The notes under the pieces are model-generated. The model worked only from the letters and a program-made list of their open reading frames with translations, was not told the origin of the DNA and ran no database searches. Below, in pieces: positions 22,018 to 32,074 of a DNA stretch of 64,000 bases; position 1 is the first letter of the stretch; every line of letters begins with the position of its first letter. This stretch comes from Galaxea fascicularis (lineage: Eukaryota > Cnidaria > Anthozoa > Scleractinia > Euphylliidae), in contig OX419338.1 of NCBI GenBank assembly GCA_948470475.1, positions 29,666,273-29,730,272 on the forward strand. The letters run 5' to 3'. Both the position numbers and the translations under genes were made by a program.

Positions 22018-22751
22018 AGGAAGCCCAAGTAAAAATGTCGACTGCATTATGAACGCGTTCTTTGTCGAACGCAAAAATTATTTATTGGAAAATAATGAAA
22101 ATATATTATTATCTATCATGGCAAAAGCCACAACCCTGCACGTTGCATAATTGAATTCTCTGGCCCCACTTCAGCTCTTTACACCTTCTGCTCTGGCCGA
22201 CTTCTGCATTTTCGAGTGAGATTCTTTCTTTTGCTATGGCCTTGCGTTCCGTACCAAGATGGTTTGCATAGATCTAAACGTTTCCATCAGTTCCGCCTTA
22301 AAATGCTCAAAAACAGGTAAAAGAAATGCTATTTATCGCAAATTATACGGCATCCTCCCATGTCCTGGGAGTTTATTGTTTGCGTATCAAACCTTTTTAT
22401 CCCGTTTAAACATTTTGTACGGCGTGTGGTGTACCGTGCATCGTTCAATCGATCCAATGGCTCTGTTGTCCGACATTCTTGCTTCACTGTACAACACCTG
22501 AAACAAATTAACTGGCCCTTTAGCAGCATCACATCAAGTTTATCCCTTGTGTGAAGACCTTATTAAATCTAGTCGGACAACTTATAGATTCACCCCACTG
22601 TTTTTGCCTGCTATTTATCTATAAATTCACGTGGTGGTACAGCATCCTTCGGATCATTCTGCTGGCAGTTTTGTGTAAACATTTTATCCCGTTTAAGCCA
22701 TTGCAAATGACATACATAGTTTTGTTCTTTCCCTCAGTTTACATACGTACT
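22018..22751. other. Intergenic, no gene seen
   Basis: Open frames on both strands at 22259-22554 share no recognisable domain. cccgtttaa(a/g)c...tttgt words recur (about 22400 and 22690), hinting at a decayed repeat. Confidence 0.35.
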
Positions 22752-22914
22752 AGTTATGCACGCTTTTGAATGGTATACCGTGGAATATCCCACGAATCAC
22801 TTGCATTTTCTTCGTATACACACGAGCCCTTAGGCGAGTGTGTATATGATGCAAAGAAAATACAAGTGACGAGTGGGATATTCCATGGTATACCACGAGA
22901 AAGCCTTGCATAAC
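22752..22914. repeat. Palindromic MITE
   Basis: The left arm agttatgca.(g)cttt...tggtatacc.tggaatatccca is mirrored at the right, with a loop near 22825-22840 (gcccttaggc). No coding content. Confidence 0.7.
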
Positions 22915-23003
22915 TATTTTATACCATGTCATAGAAAATACGTGGCATTACATAATCGATGCGGTGCACTATGGGAAGGTTCGGTGGAATACCGACGAAT
23001 ATA

Positions 23004-23393
23004 TAGCCTGCGTGGCCGGCGTAATCGGAAAAATGAGGGGGATTGGGGAGAGGAGAGAGGGAACGCCTGCCACAAGAACCCCATTCGCTTCATTCCCGCC
23101 CAACGATTTTCAGTTAATCCAATTACTTTATCCGTCAATAACTGTCAATTCATCCACCAATCAAAATCAGACGCCGGGCACGCAGTAAGAGGGATTAAAT
23201 TGCTTTAATTCTCAAGAGACTTACTGTCAGAAATTAGCCAATCAGAAATTTGCGTTTGCCAGCGAACGCAGAAATGAAGCGAATGGGGTTCTTGTGGCAG
23301 GCGTTCCCTCTCTCCTCTCCCTAATCCCCCTCATTTTTTCTCGCCTCCCTCGCTCCCCTTCCCCTTTCCCGACTACGCCGGCCACGCAGGCTA
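23004..23393. mobile_element. Mutator-like MITE (TAGCCTG family), copy 2
   Basis: 390 bp, flanked by exact 9-bp direct repeats ACGAATATA (22995-23003, 23394-23402). The mirrored ends start TAGCCTGCGTGGCCGGCGTA, and inverted similarity continues for about 100 bases per side (gagaggagagagggaacgcc...). The same first seven bases and duplication length as the element at 20771 mark a shared family. Confidence 0.85.
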
Positions 23394-23402
23394 ACGAATA
23401 TA

Positions 23403-24147
23403 CAACGGCTTTCCTGCATTCTAATTGACTGTATTTTTATGGCATGATATTAAAGATAATATTATACGTGTACGCTTTTTTCTCTTTTAAAGGAATTATC
23501 GTGTTAGCAAAATATTTTTTATTTTGCATGGAGCCTCCTAAGTGGCTGCGATTGGACGATATTTAAGTTTAACTGAAATAGCAAAATTGAAAGCATGGAT
23601 AAGTCACAAATTCAGGGTGAAATATCTTACAATCACAGCCGCCTAGGACGTTCAATGCGCCAAAAGTTTTTGTATCATTATAAATGTTTAAACAGAGGAA
23701 AAAATAGAGCAATAGTTTAGTATTTCTTTAAAAAGCTTGGAAGAAAACTGCGAAAATGAACGAAACGAGCCCTCAAAAGTCTATTTGCAATTTATTGGAA
23801 AACGCTCTCACAGACTTTTTTCTAACTTAGCCTACACGTTTTTGGACTTGCGTAGCTTATACGATCAAAGTTTCGTTATGTGTAGTGTCTGACTGGATTT
23901 CGAGATAATCAAGAATGAGCCCTTGCGTTACCAATGCGATGTTAACAGCTGTTGAAAAGGAAACAACGAGAAAATAAACTTTGGTCATGCGTCGAAAAGA
24001 TATTGTAGTATCAAAGAAATCGAAGTTTCGCTCGGCTTCTATAAGGAATTTTGATTTCACCAGGTGCACACCTATCAAAATATAAAAAATCTGGTGCGGG
24101 TCTCCTTAATAAAGACAGTTCTACTGAATTACAGTGTCACCAGTAAA
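23403..24147. other. Intergenic, no gene seen
   Basis: AT-rich; the minus-strand frame at 24078-23857 has a hydrophobic stretch but no support as a gene. Confidence 0.4.
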
Positions 24148-24506
24148 GGCTGGTTTTCACTGCTTTACACGGAGTTGGAGTCGGAGTCGTAATCGGAGTC
24201 ATAAAAAGCTTTATGACCCACTGAAAATCAAAGATCGGAGTCGTAAGCGGAGTCATCAGCTCGACGGGATCGGAGTCGGAAGAATCAGAAGGTTTCCATT
24301 TTCTTCCGACTCCGCTTATGACTCCGTCGCTTATGATCAAGTGAAAACTATGTTGTCAGAGTCGGAGTCACGTTTTCCGATTACAGTTTGTTACCAAAAT
24401 AGCGCTTGCGACTAGTTTTCACTACATCGTTTTTCACTAGATCATATCGCTCTACACTTCTCGATTACGACTCCGACTCGAACTCCGTCGCTAGTGAAAA
24501 CCTGCC
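24148..24506. mobile_element. MITE with GGCTGGTTTTCACT ends
   Basis: Flanked by TAAA on both sides (24144-24147, 24507-24510). The ends GGCTGGTTTTCACT / AGTGAAAACCTGCC are mirrored. The interior is built from gga-gtc-gg-agtc repeats in both orientations. A decayed relative lies at 53732-54207. Confidence 0.65.
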
Positions 24507-25401
24507 TAAAGTCTGTCTGTTATCTACTTTCATGTCAAGACGCTGTAGCTGCAGTGGAACGCAGCCAGCCATTTAATAATTTAATTTAATTTAATCGTTG
24601 TTACTGCAAGTTTCTTTGATTCCATTTGACAGTACGTGTGTTCTCTGAATAATTCGACCAGCAACTAAGTCAATATCCTCAAAAATTGTGCGAAACGACT
24701 TTCTGGCGAAACGACCGACATTCGGAGTATCTGTGGGTAAGAGCTGATCTTTAATTGACTTGAGCCACTTATTTAATCTTCTTGTCTCCAGAAATCAAAT
24801 TTGATACAGAAGATTTAAAATGAAGTTCCCTATGTTCTCTACTCTTGTACCTTCTAGGGTTTTTTTTATCCGGTAGAGAGAGTCGGGGTGAAATTAGGGT
24901 TTTGCCAATAATGTAAGAATCCTGCTCGATATTAGCTCATTTCTGTCCTGTTAGCTTTAGATTTCAAGGAAGTTCTCAAAGGGGGCTGCGTCCCCCAAAA
25001 CCATGGTTTTGGGGGACGCAAAACGCTGTCACAAAATTAGAGACATTTGTATGGATTTTGAGCTATGTTTCAGGGTCCATAACTTGGTCTCTGTTCAACC
25101 TGAAAGAGTCAAACTTGGTCAAACGACCAATCTCAATGTTATTTTTCATGTGTTGGTGTCAATTTATCGATTACTTCAAAATTTAAAACTCGCCCCAGTT
25201 TCCTTTTGAATTTCGGAACGGCCAATTGATACTGTAAAAGAAGCGTTTTTTACGTTGTTACTGCGCGTGCTGTGATTGGCTGTACGTGATAGTGGTAATT
25301 TATGCAAGCGAAATACTTTATTATGACGCACAGGTTATGTGAAGAAGAGAGAGCAACCTTTTGATATTTCTTGAAAAAACAGCGACAGTCAAGACGCATT
25401 C
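24507..25401. other. Intergenic upstream of YbaY-like gene B
   Basis: No coding region recognised. A mirrored phrase gggggctgcgtcccccaaaaccatggttttgggggacgca at 24981-25020 forms a strong hairpin. The last 150 bases probably contain the gene's promoter. Confidence 0.4.
24981..25022. repeat. Strong short hairpin
   Basis: The arms tgcgtcccccaaaacca and tggttttgggggacgca are perfect reverse complements with no spacer. Likely a small MITE remnant; no function is implied. Confidence 0.7.
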
Positions 25402-26022
25402 ATGCCTAAGTACAAGGAGATCGACTACAAGGTCCCGAGAAGCCGTTGGCCGCTTTGGGTGATTCCATTTCTGGTGGCCATACTCCTTCTTTTAATCGGG
25501 ATTTTTATTTTTATTACCATCGCTGCGAAACGCCATCGGTGTCTCTTCTTCGATTGCGAGCAACCGCACGATAAAGTCATCGATCAGGGCGAACTACGCG
25601 ACTACGTCGTTATTCCGCCAAACAAGACAAACGAAGCAGATCACAAAGAAAACCTGATGAGTCTTCATGGAGAACTCATCTTCGATGGCGGTGCGCCACA
25701 AAGTTTACCACCGAACTCGCACTTGAAGGTGAAGTTTGAAGACGTCAGCATGATGGACGCCGCATCTCTTTTGGTCGAGGAAACTTGGGTTGATTTGTCG
25801 AATTACAACAGTGAACAGAACCTCAAATACTCCATAAAGTGCAAAAGACCCACCGGTCATGGAAGGTACAGTGTGTCGGCCGTTTTGAACATGGGCTGGC
25901 AAGCGGACGGAAATTCATGGATTAGGAAAGGCGATTACTTCACGGATACGAGTCACAATGTGAAAATCGAAGAAGGAGTGAACGAGTACAAGATCGATGT
26001 GACTTTGGTTCGATATAACTAG
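25402..26022 (+). CDS. Membrane-anchored protein with YbaY/YscW-like domain (paralogue B)
   Basis: Single-exon gene of 206 residues. A short basic N terminus is followed by one hydrophobic segment (about 17-41), a Cys pair soon after it (CLFFDC), a charged linker with one N-K-T glycosylation-type site, then the C-terminal domain (about 88-206). The domain holds the family hallmarks H-G-E-L-I-F-D-G, P-P-N-S-x-L-x-V-x-F-x-D, D-A-A-S, C-K-R-P, YSVSAVLNMGW and WIRKGDYFTDT. Compared with paralogue A it lacks the 125-residue Ser/Thr-rich stalk. The domain resembles bacterial YbaY/YscW lipoproteins, in which a signal peptide and lipid anchor replace the membrane helix. Function in the host unknown. 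The two neighbours of the family are 23 kb left and 11 kb right, same strand, consistent with local duplication. Confidence 0.85.
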   Translation: MPKYKEIDYKVPRSRWPLWVIPFLVAILLLLIGIFIFITIAAKRHRCLFFDCEQPHDKVIDQGELRDYVVIPPNKTNEADHKENLMSLHGELIFDGGAPQSLPPNSHLKVKFEDVSMMDAASLLVEETWVDLSNYNSEQNLKYSIKCKRPTGHGRYSVSAVLNMGWQADGNSWIRKGDYFTDTSHNVKIEEGVNEYKIDVTLVRYN

Positions 26023-26529
26023 AAGTAAGTTTGAAAAGTTTCAAAATAAGCTTACGTATTTTCCTGTTTAAACTTAAGCTTACAGTCTATCATTAATTTT
26101 CTCTGAACTCAGCTTTATTTCTGTTAACAGTAGTCATGGCTTCAGCTTTTAAAAGCTTTCTTATTTTTTTAACGCGGAATCAAACAGTGTGCTGTATGAA
26201 ATGTTATGAAGGCCAATCATTTCGTGTGAAAGCGACGTTCGTATTGATTCATTGCACCGTTTATAACTTTCACAATACATCCACAAGGTTAATACATGTG
26301 CATTGTAGTCTGCTTGATTTTTTTAGCTTATATCGATGTCTTTTTTTTTCTTCACCCCATTAGGTCAGATTTGACCAGATTAGTCCAACATGAGTAAATC
26401 TGTTATTCTCAATTCTCACTAGAAAAGAAAAGAAATTTCTGACACTAAAAATAACATCAGGTTACACGTACTGTGACTATGCTCTTATGACCCTATCACA
26501 ATATTTTGTCTTTATATATGCTTCTCTAA
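26023..26529. other. 3' flank of gene B
   Basis: AT-rich; the probable 3' UTR. No other feature seen. Confidence 0.4.
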
Positions 26530-27209
26530 AGCCCCGGCCAAACGATCGCGACATTTCAACACAACATAGCCCAACATTGTTGGATCATGTTGCGACATGT
26601 TGCGAAGGGCTGGCCAAACGCATGCAACATCACGCAACAGTCTACGCAATACTTTCAGCAAATATTTGTCCCGGATGTAAACATGGGGTTTGTTCACCAG
26701 CGATTTCGCCTTTGGCGTTGCAAAGTTGTGGCATGTTCTCTAGTGCTGCTTATAGAGGACGACGAGAGAGAGGTAAAAAGAGGAAAAACAAGGTTGTGGA
26801 TCAAAAGAAGACAGCAGAAGGGCTACTTTGCCAACATAGTACAGGAGCTGATGATTGAAGACGTGGCGGGTTTCAGGAAAATGTCTTCCTTGGTGATTTC
26901 TTCTAGTTTTTGCACAATTCAAATTGCGCGCCACTTTCCGCCATGTTTTCAAATGACGTTTTAAAAAAACAAATCGAGCTAGTGTGCATGCCCAGACGCA
27001 ACATTGTTGCACGAACCTGGCCAAACGACCACAACATCACGCAACATCCACAAATGTTGGGTGAAAAATTTGACCATTTTCAAATTTGAGCCAACAACAC
27101 GCAACATGTCGCAACATGTCGCAACAGGGTGGCCAAACGCGCGCAACATGTTACAGCCAACAATGTTGGGATATGTTGCGTTGAATGTTGCGATCGTTTG
27201 GCCGGGGCT
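26530..27209. mobile_element. Harbinger-like MITE with AGCCCCGGCC ends
   Basis: 680 bp with mirrored ends AGCCCCGGCCAAACGATCGC and flanking TAA on both sides (26527-26529, 27210-27212), as expected for PIF/Harbinger. The interior is dominated by gcaacatg/catgttgc words in both orientations. The several open frames of 60-125 codons here are by-products of these repeats. Confidence 0.75.
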
Positions 27210-27212
27210 TAA

Positions 27213-29689
27213 GACTCGCACAGCATATTTTCTTTTCTGAAATGGAAACACATTTCTGATAGAAACACAGGTTATATAGAAAATGGACTTATGTTTTCTT
27301 GGCTTCAAAATGTAAAAAATATGCTACAAATGTTTACTCTGCTTCTAAATGTTCTTTGTTTATTCACCTGGTACAGCAGGTTATGTGTGAGGTTTTGACG
27401 GTCTTAAACCTTTTTTTCTACCCACCGGATAGTTTGGTATGCAGTATGGTGCTTAAGCTTGAAATTTTGAATCTGTGGAGAAGGTTTTTTTGAGTATGAA
27501 GAAAGTGTAATTCAAACTGAACTCTAACTCAACTTGTAACTCATTTTTCTTTCTCATAGTTGTTATGGTTTCTGATTGGTGCAGCAACTAAACTGGGTGT
27601 TTTTACAAGTTTGCTGTTACCTTGACGATAACAATATTTTAGTTACTAGGTGCATGTGGTTGTTTAGGAAACTTTGAAAAAAGTAATTTGATACCGTAGT
27701 GTTTAGGGTAAAAAAACTAAAACACTAGAATTTTTAGGAGCCTGAACCCAGTTTAGTGATGTAGGCAACATCTGTTTTGCTGATTTAGTGCTCGACCTTG
27801 TTTGATGATTAATAATTACATACAAGTTTGCTGAATGGTAATTTCAGTGCTTCAAGAGAATGCAAGACAAGAAATTTTTCTACATTGTACATCAAAGACA
27901 GGTGTGAAAATGTCAAAATTCCAAAACCTGTGAATATTGGTGTACTGTTTGCTGCAATATCTTTTACACCTATTCTAAGAGATTAATTTTTTTGTTTTAT
28001 GGGGAAAAGTATTATAGTTGTGATGTGTTTTAACACAGTATTTTTGTTCTCTTTCAGGTCATTTCTGTAATGTCACTTATATGAGGTTTTCTTATGCTCG
28101 TGGTGTACATTATACTATTGCTGTGTAGCCACATGTAAAAAACATTAACTCAAAGACAAGAAAAAGCTTAATCATTTGTATTTTATCTTGAGCAACAGTG
28201 TAAAATAAAATACTGGCATATGATAATTTAATCAATATAAATAATCATTGGTATTTTTGAACCATCAAAAAGGGTATATACATGTAATTTATCCTACAAA
28301 AATCATGTGGAATATCCCTTGATACTTAACTGTGAAAATCTGAAAACCGTGAACACTAGAATGTGTTTCAAGTAAAAAGCCAATCACTTGCTAGAAAACT
28401 TAACTGCAAACAGTAATGGTAATTAATTTGTGGTTTCATCTTGCTTCTGGTTGGTTGCTGCAGAGTTGGAAATGAAACAGATTTTGGATTCGCACAGTAA
28501 TTGGCTAAAACCAATCAAAATCAGGTGACATTCTGGTAGAGATAGAGCAGGATAACATTGTTACTGTTTTACTATTGAACACTACATGTATGTCCAGTAT
28601 GGATTGTTTATTAAAGTAAGGGCTGGTTTTAGTCAGTAAAATGGGTTTGAAGGGTGTACAGTATTGGCCAGTTTTACAGTTTATGGGACACATGGTCCTA
28701 CGTGTCCTTTGGTATCTTATGAGGATGTTGGAAGTTGCTAGTGTATGTGGAGAACCTATGGGTGTGAAATTATTTGCAATCTTTGTCAGAGATGTTTGTT
28801 TAAAATAGGCAGTAATATTATTGCCTTGACAGCTCTTTTGTGAACTGGCAGGTTACACTCAACATTAGCCCATCAACCCTTTGTCATTCCTGCTTGAGTG
28901 TGTAAGTTAATCTTCTAATGGTCTCTAACTGTTGTCCTTGGGTGCTCACAAGAGTTGAGAAAATCATTAATAAAATTGAATTATTGGCATACATTGGTTG
29001 TTTCTTGTGGTTTTCTTTAGTCTATGTCTGCATACAGTTGATATGACAGTCGTGTGAGAGCCCAGGTTGTGCACAAGCACCTTGAGCTAATATGCTAATA
29101 AGCTATGTATCCCTATGTATTTAAAATTGACAATTTTATATACATGGTGAGCCACCTGAAACTCCAAAAGTGACCATCATGATCATATTTGTTTTTTTTG
29201 CTTCCAGTGTCAGGATAAAGTAAATTAAATATAAAACTTGCAGCTTGTGAGAATTAAAGAAATCATCAAAGAGTAAAATAATGGATTGATGTTTAACCTA
29301 ATTCTCCCATTGCAAATCAAGGTACAATAATATATCAAGAAAGTCAATGCTGAAGGGTAGTGAAAATTGTTAAAAAAAAAAGCAAAACAAATTTGAATCA
29401 GGGCTGTGCTCCATCAGAGCAGGTGGCTCCTAGTGACTTACCTTTGCTATTGGGTGACCTGGACATATTTGTCTTTGCCCCAAACTTATATGCTGGGTGC
29501 CCTGGATCTCAAAGGTTCAGAGTTTATGGGCTCCCAACTACCTTTCTTAGAGCTCAGCCTTTTGAATAGCTACCCAAGAGACTGAGACCATAGAATTATG
29601 TTAATTATGCGGTTGGAGTTTTTGTGACCAAACTTGAGCATGAGACCAAAACAGCCTCTTACAAGGTCTTGATTTAAAATGCACAATAC
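27213..29689. other. Gene-poor AT-rich stretch, about 2.5 kb
   Basis: No coding region, RNA gene or clear repeat ends were recognised. It may be an intron of paralogue C, whose 5' exon is not seen. Confidence 0.35.
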
Positions 29690-30124
29690 AACTCAATACA
29701 ATTCATTTTTATTAATACTCCCAATAGGGTTTTTCAGAATCAATTTACATATACAAGAAAATATTATTAGGAAAATATAAAAAGTACAGGAAACTAAAAT
29801 AACATAGTGTTTACAATTTACATTATGATGGTATAAACCAGGGTGTTGTAGACTATATCAAACTAAGTGTAACTGATTTCAAGTCTAGCTTTCTTCTTAA
29901 AACATTGAATAGATGTAGAGTTTCTTGTCTATCCGATGAGGCTACTGCCCTGTAGAAAAATGAGGGCTGAGCAGTTGCTGTGTTACATTTGGGAAGGCTA
30001 ACTTGATCACGTTTTCTAGTGTTGTACTCACACTTTTGAGTGCTCGAGTAAGCTTTGAACTTAAATAGCTAGGTGTCAGACCATCCAGGCATTCATAACT
30101 CATGACAGTGTCCTGCAAGTGCAA
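29690..30124 (-). pseudogene. 3' end of a CR1/L2-like LINE
   Basis: The minus-strand frame (30124-29942) reads ...D-T-V-M-S-Y-E-C-L-D-G-L-T-P-S-Y-L-S-S-K. This Y-K-C-L-x-G-L-x-P-x-Y-L pattern is the conserved tail after the reverse transcriptase in CR1/L2/RTE-type LINEs. The following W-N-S-L-P-type segment is not intact. About 230 bases of AT-rich 3' UTR-like sequence follow (aattcatttttattaata). Severely 5' truncated. Confidence 0.55.
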
Positions 30125-30881
30125 CAGGTTGTTTACAGTGAGCCAGCCCAGGCCGTGCAGTATTGGTTAATATGATCATACCTCATTGGATGAAAGGAAT
30201 GTTTTGCCAAAGGCAAGAAAAAATATTCACCAAATTGACAGAGGATGTCGTACCCAGCTGTATGCTTAGCATGACCATGTACAGACATCACTGAGAGATG
30301 GCCGGTAGCAGTTTCCTCTAAGTCCAGTGTAACTACTTGTAGGTTATGCTTCAAAACCTTCTATGGCCCTACCCAGTGTTGGATTGAGGTACCCACTCTT
30401 TTCTCCTCTGCACCTTTAGCTTTTTTATGTTGCATCCTGCCTGTTGTCAGTATATTAGTAGGCCTGCTATAGACAAGGACTGTACAAAAGCTTGTCGTGA
30501 TGGTATCCTTGCAGCATCTTTAAAGGTGTCTTTTTTGTTTACAAGGAGATCAAGCCAATTTAGTTGACTGTGTGAAAAATCAAAATTTGTCACTTATGAA
30601 ATTGGGATGAGGCATTTAGAAAAAGAGCAAACAATACAAGTTTTGTAAAAATAGTTGTGATGTAAATGCATTCTTTAGTTTGCATAATTAGTTCATGTTA
30701 GACAATTTTAAACCCCCATAAACACACCTTTAAAACAGGGGAGTACTAATAAACTTAATGTAGACAACTGAAGCTGTCTCTAAGTAAGTCCTTTTTCGTT
30801 TTTGCAGTTAAGGTACACTGTAGAGATGAGGACACCTTGTTGCTATAGTAACAGTACTGATGCGTGTCCTTGTATAACATG
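30125..30881. other. Intergenic left flank of the Gypsy element
   Basis: No gene recognised; it ends in the CATG target duplication (30878-30881). Confidence 0.4.
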
Positions 30882-31033
30882 TGTAATAGTAGGTCACGTG
30901 ACAGTTTTGGCGCGCAAACGCTGGACTGTACTTTTTGAGTTCGGTATTAAAAGCAAGTGTGACGGTTGCTCAGTTTGCCCGTTATTTCTGCTATCCGTTC
31001 GTTCTGTTTGTCGACTATTTGCCGTTTATTACA
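30882..31033 (+). repeat. 5' LTR, 152 bp
   Basis: Begins TGTAATAG and ends TTTATTACA; matches 36654-36805 at every position compared. It is unusually short, so promoter and polyadenylation signals must be compact. A CACGTGAC (E-box) motif lies at 30895. Confidence 0.95.
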
Positions 31034-31053
31034 TTGGTGGCAGCGGTTGGGAT
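31034..31053 (+). other. Putative primer binding site
   Basis: The sequence directly after the 5' LTR, ttggtggcagcggttggg, holds the TGG expected opposite the CCA end of a tRNA. The cognate tRNA could not be named. Confidence 0.5.
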
Positions 31054-31057
31054 CACT

Positions 31058-32074
31058 ATGAGTGCAAAGGATGAAGCGACTGATGATTACGGTGGAGCAA
31101 AACCGAAAATACCTTCCCACGCGCCCGACGAGAAGGGAGCCATTGGTGGCCACGAGGTGAAAACCGAAACGACTTCAACTCCGCCGCAAGAAGGAACTGG
31201 TGCTATGATAAACGAACTGATAAGTGCAATGACCCAGGTTTTCAAGCAATCTTCGGATAAACCAAGTTCTGGCGATTCAATCAGCAGAAATGTTGCTCTA
31301 AAGCAGCCAAAACCGTATTCGCTCGGTCAGAATTTCAAGGTATGGCTGTCGCAATTTGACGAATATTCCAAGTTGGCTAGCATCCCTGAATCGAAGAAGA
31401 AAGCATTTCTGGTCACTTTGCTGGACCAAACAGCGTACAGAGCCGTCCAACTTCTCAGAATTCCCGAGAGTGCTTCGTATCAAGTTTTTTTGCAACGTGT
31501 TATGACTCGGTTTGACTCAGGAAAATCCCCGGGGGATTACAAACTGCTTCTTCGAGCTCGGCAACAGGACAGCAACGAGGACTTTGAAATGTACGCTGAT
31601 AATCTTCTGGAACTAGCTGAGAACGCTTACCCTGATGCTGACTACCGCTTCAAAGAGGAAATAGCGAAAGATCGGTTTTTGGAAGGTGTTCGCTGTAGTG
31701 AGGGATGTCGTGAACAGTTGTTTATTAAACAACCCGAAAGCCTTTCAGCCGCCGTTCGGCTGGTGCGACAACTTGAGAGTGCCCGCGTAGCTTCGCGTAA
31801 TTCAGCTGAAAATAGACCACCTCGACCGCAGCTAAATGTCATGGAGGAAAATAACACCCTCGAAGTTTCAGAGCTCAAAGGCTTAATGGCATCCATCAAT
31901 TCGCGGCTCGAGAGGTTGGAAAAACAACAGCAAGAACCACGCAGACGCCCAGTTGCGGGATCTTCAAGAGTCAGATGTTATCGTTGTCAGAATTACGGCC
32001 ATTATGCTCGAGATTGTCTCAGTTCATCGGGAAACGGACAGAGGGGCCTGCCGAGGGTCAACCAGTCCCCTTGA
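31058..32074 (+). CDS. gag: Gag of the Gypsy element
   Basis: 338 residues from the ATG at 31058. The frame is open further upstream through the LTR, but that ATG (MSAKDEA) follows the primer site and is the natural start. An acidic, low-complexity N terminus precedes a retrotransposon Gag capsid-like helical region (about residues 85-260, with F-K-V-W-L-S-Q-F-D and F-L-Q-R-V-M-T-R-F-D). A Glu/Gln-rich helix follows, then one CCHC zinc knuckle at residues 307-320 (C-x2-C-x4-H-x4-C) that would bind RNA. It packages the element's RNA into cytoplasmic particles. The 3' end overlaps pol, which lies in the -1 frame. Confidence 0.95.
   Translation: MSAKDEATDDYGGAKPKIPSHAPDEKGAIGGHEVKTETTSTPPQEGTGAMINELISAMTQVFKQSSDKPSSGDSISRNVALKQPKPYSLGQNFKVWLSQFDEYSKLASIPESKKKAFLVTLLDQTAYRAVQLLRIPESASYQVFLQRVMTRFDSGKSPGDYKLLLRARQQDSNEDFEMYADNLLELAENAYPDADYRFKEEIAKDRFLEGVRCSEGCREQLFIKQPESLSAAVRLVRQLESARVASRNSAENRPPRPQLNVMEENNTLEVSELKGLMASINSRLERLEKQQQEPRRRPVAGSSRVRCYRCQNYGHYARDCLSSSGNGQRGLPRVNQSP
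32029..32035 (+). promoter_or_regulatory. -1 ribosomal frameshift heptamer GGGAAAC
   Basis: The heptamer is in the correct phase in gag (G GGA AAC) and the -1 frame enters pol (GGG AAA CGG). It fits the X-XXY-YYZ rule for retroviral-type frameshifting. Downstream bases can pair (ggac at 32036 with gtcc at 32065, or agggg at 32042 with cccct at 32068), giving a possible stimulatory stem. Gag terminates 39 bases after the site if no shift occurs. Confidence 0.8.

Noticed and set aside
26487..27308. Several 60-125-residue frames on both strands
   Set aside because: All lie in the gcaacatg-rich MITE and have no recognisable domain.
30935..31057. Gag start inside the LTR
   Set aside because: The frame is open there by chance of its phase; the ATG at 31058 after the primer site is the natural start and the upstream part matches LTR sequence.
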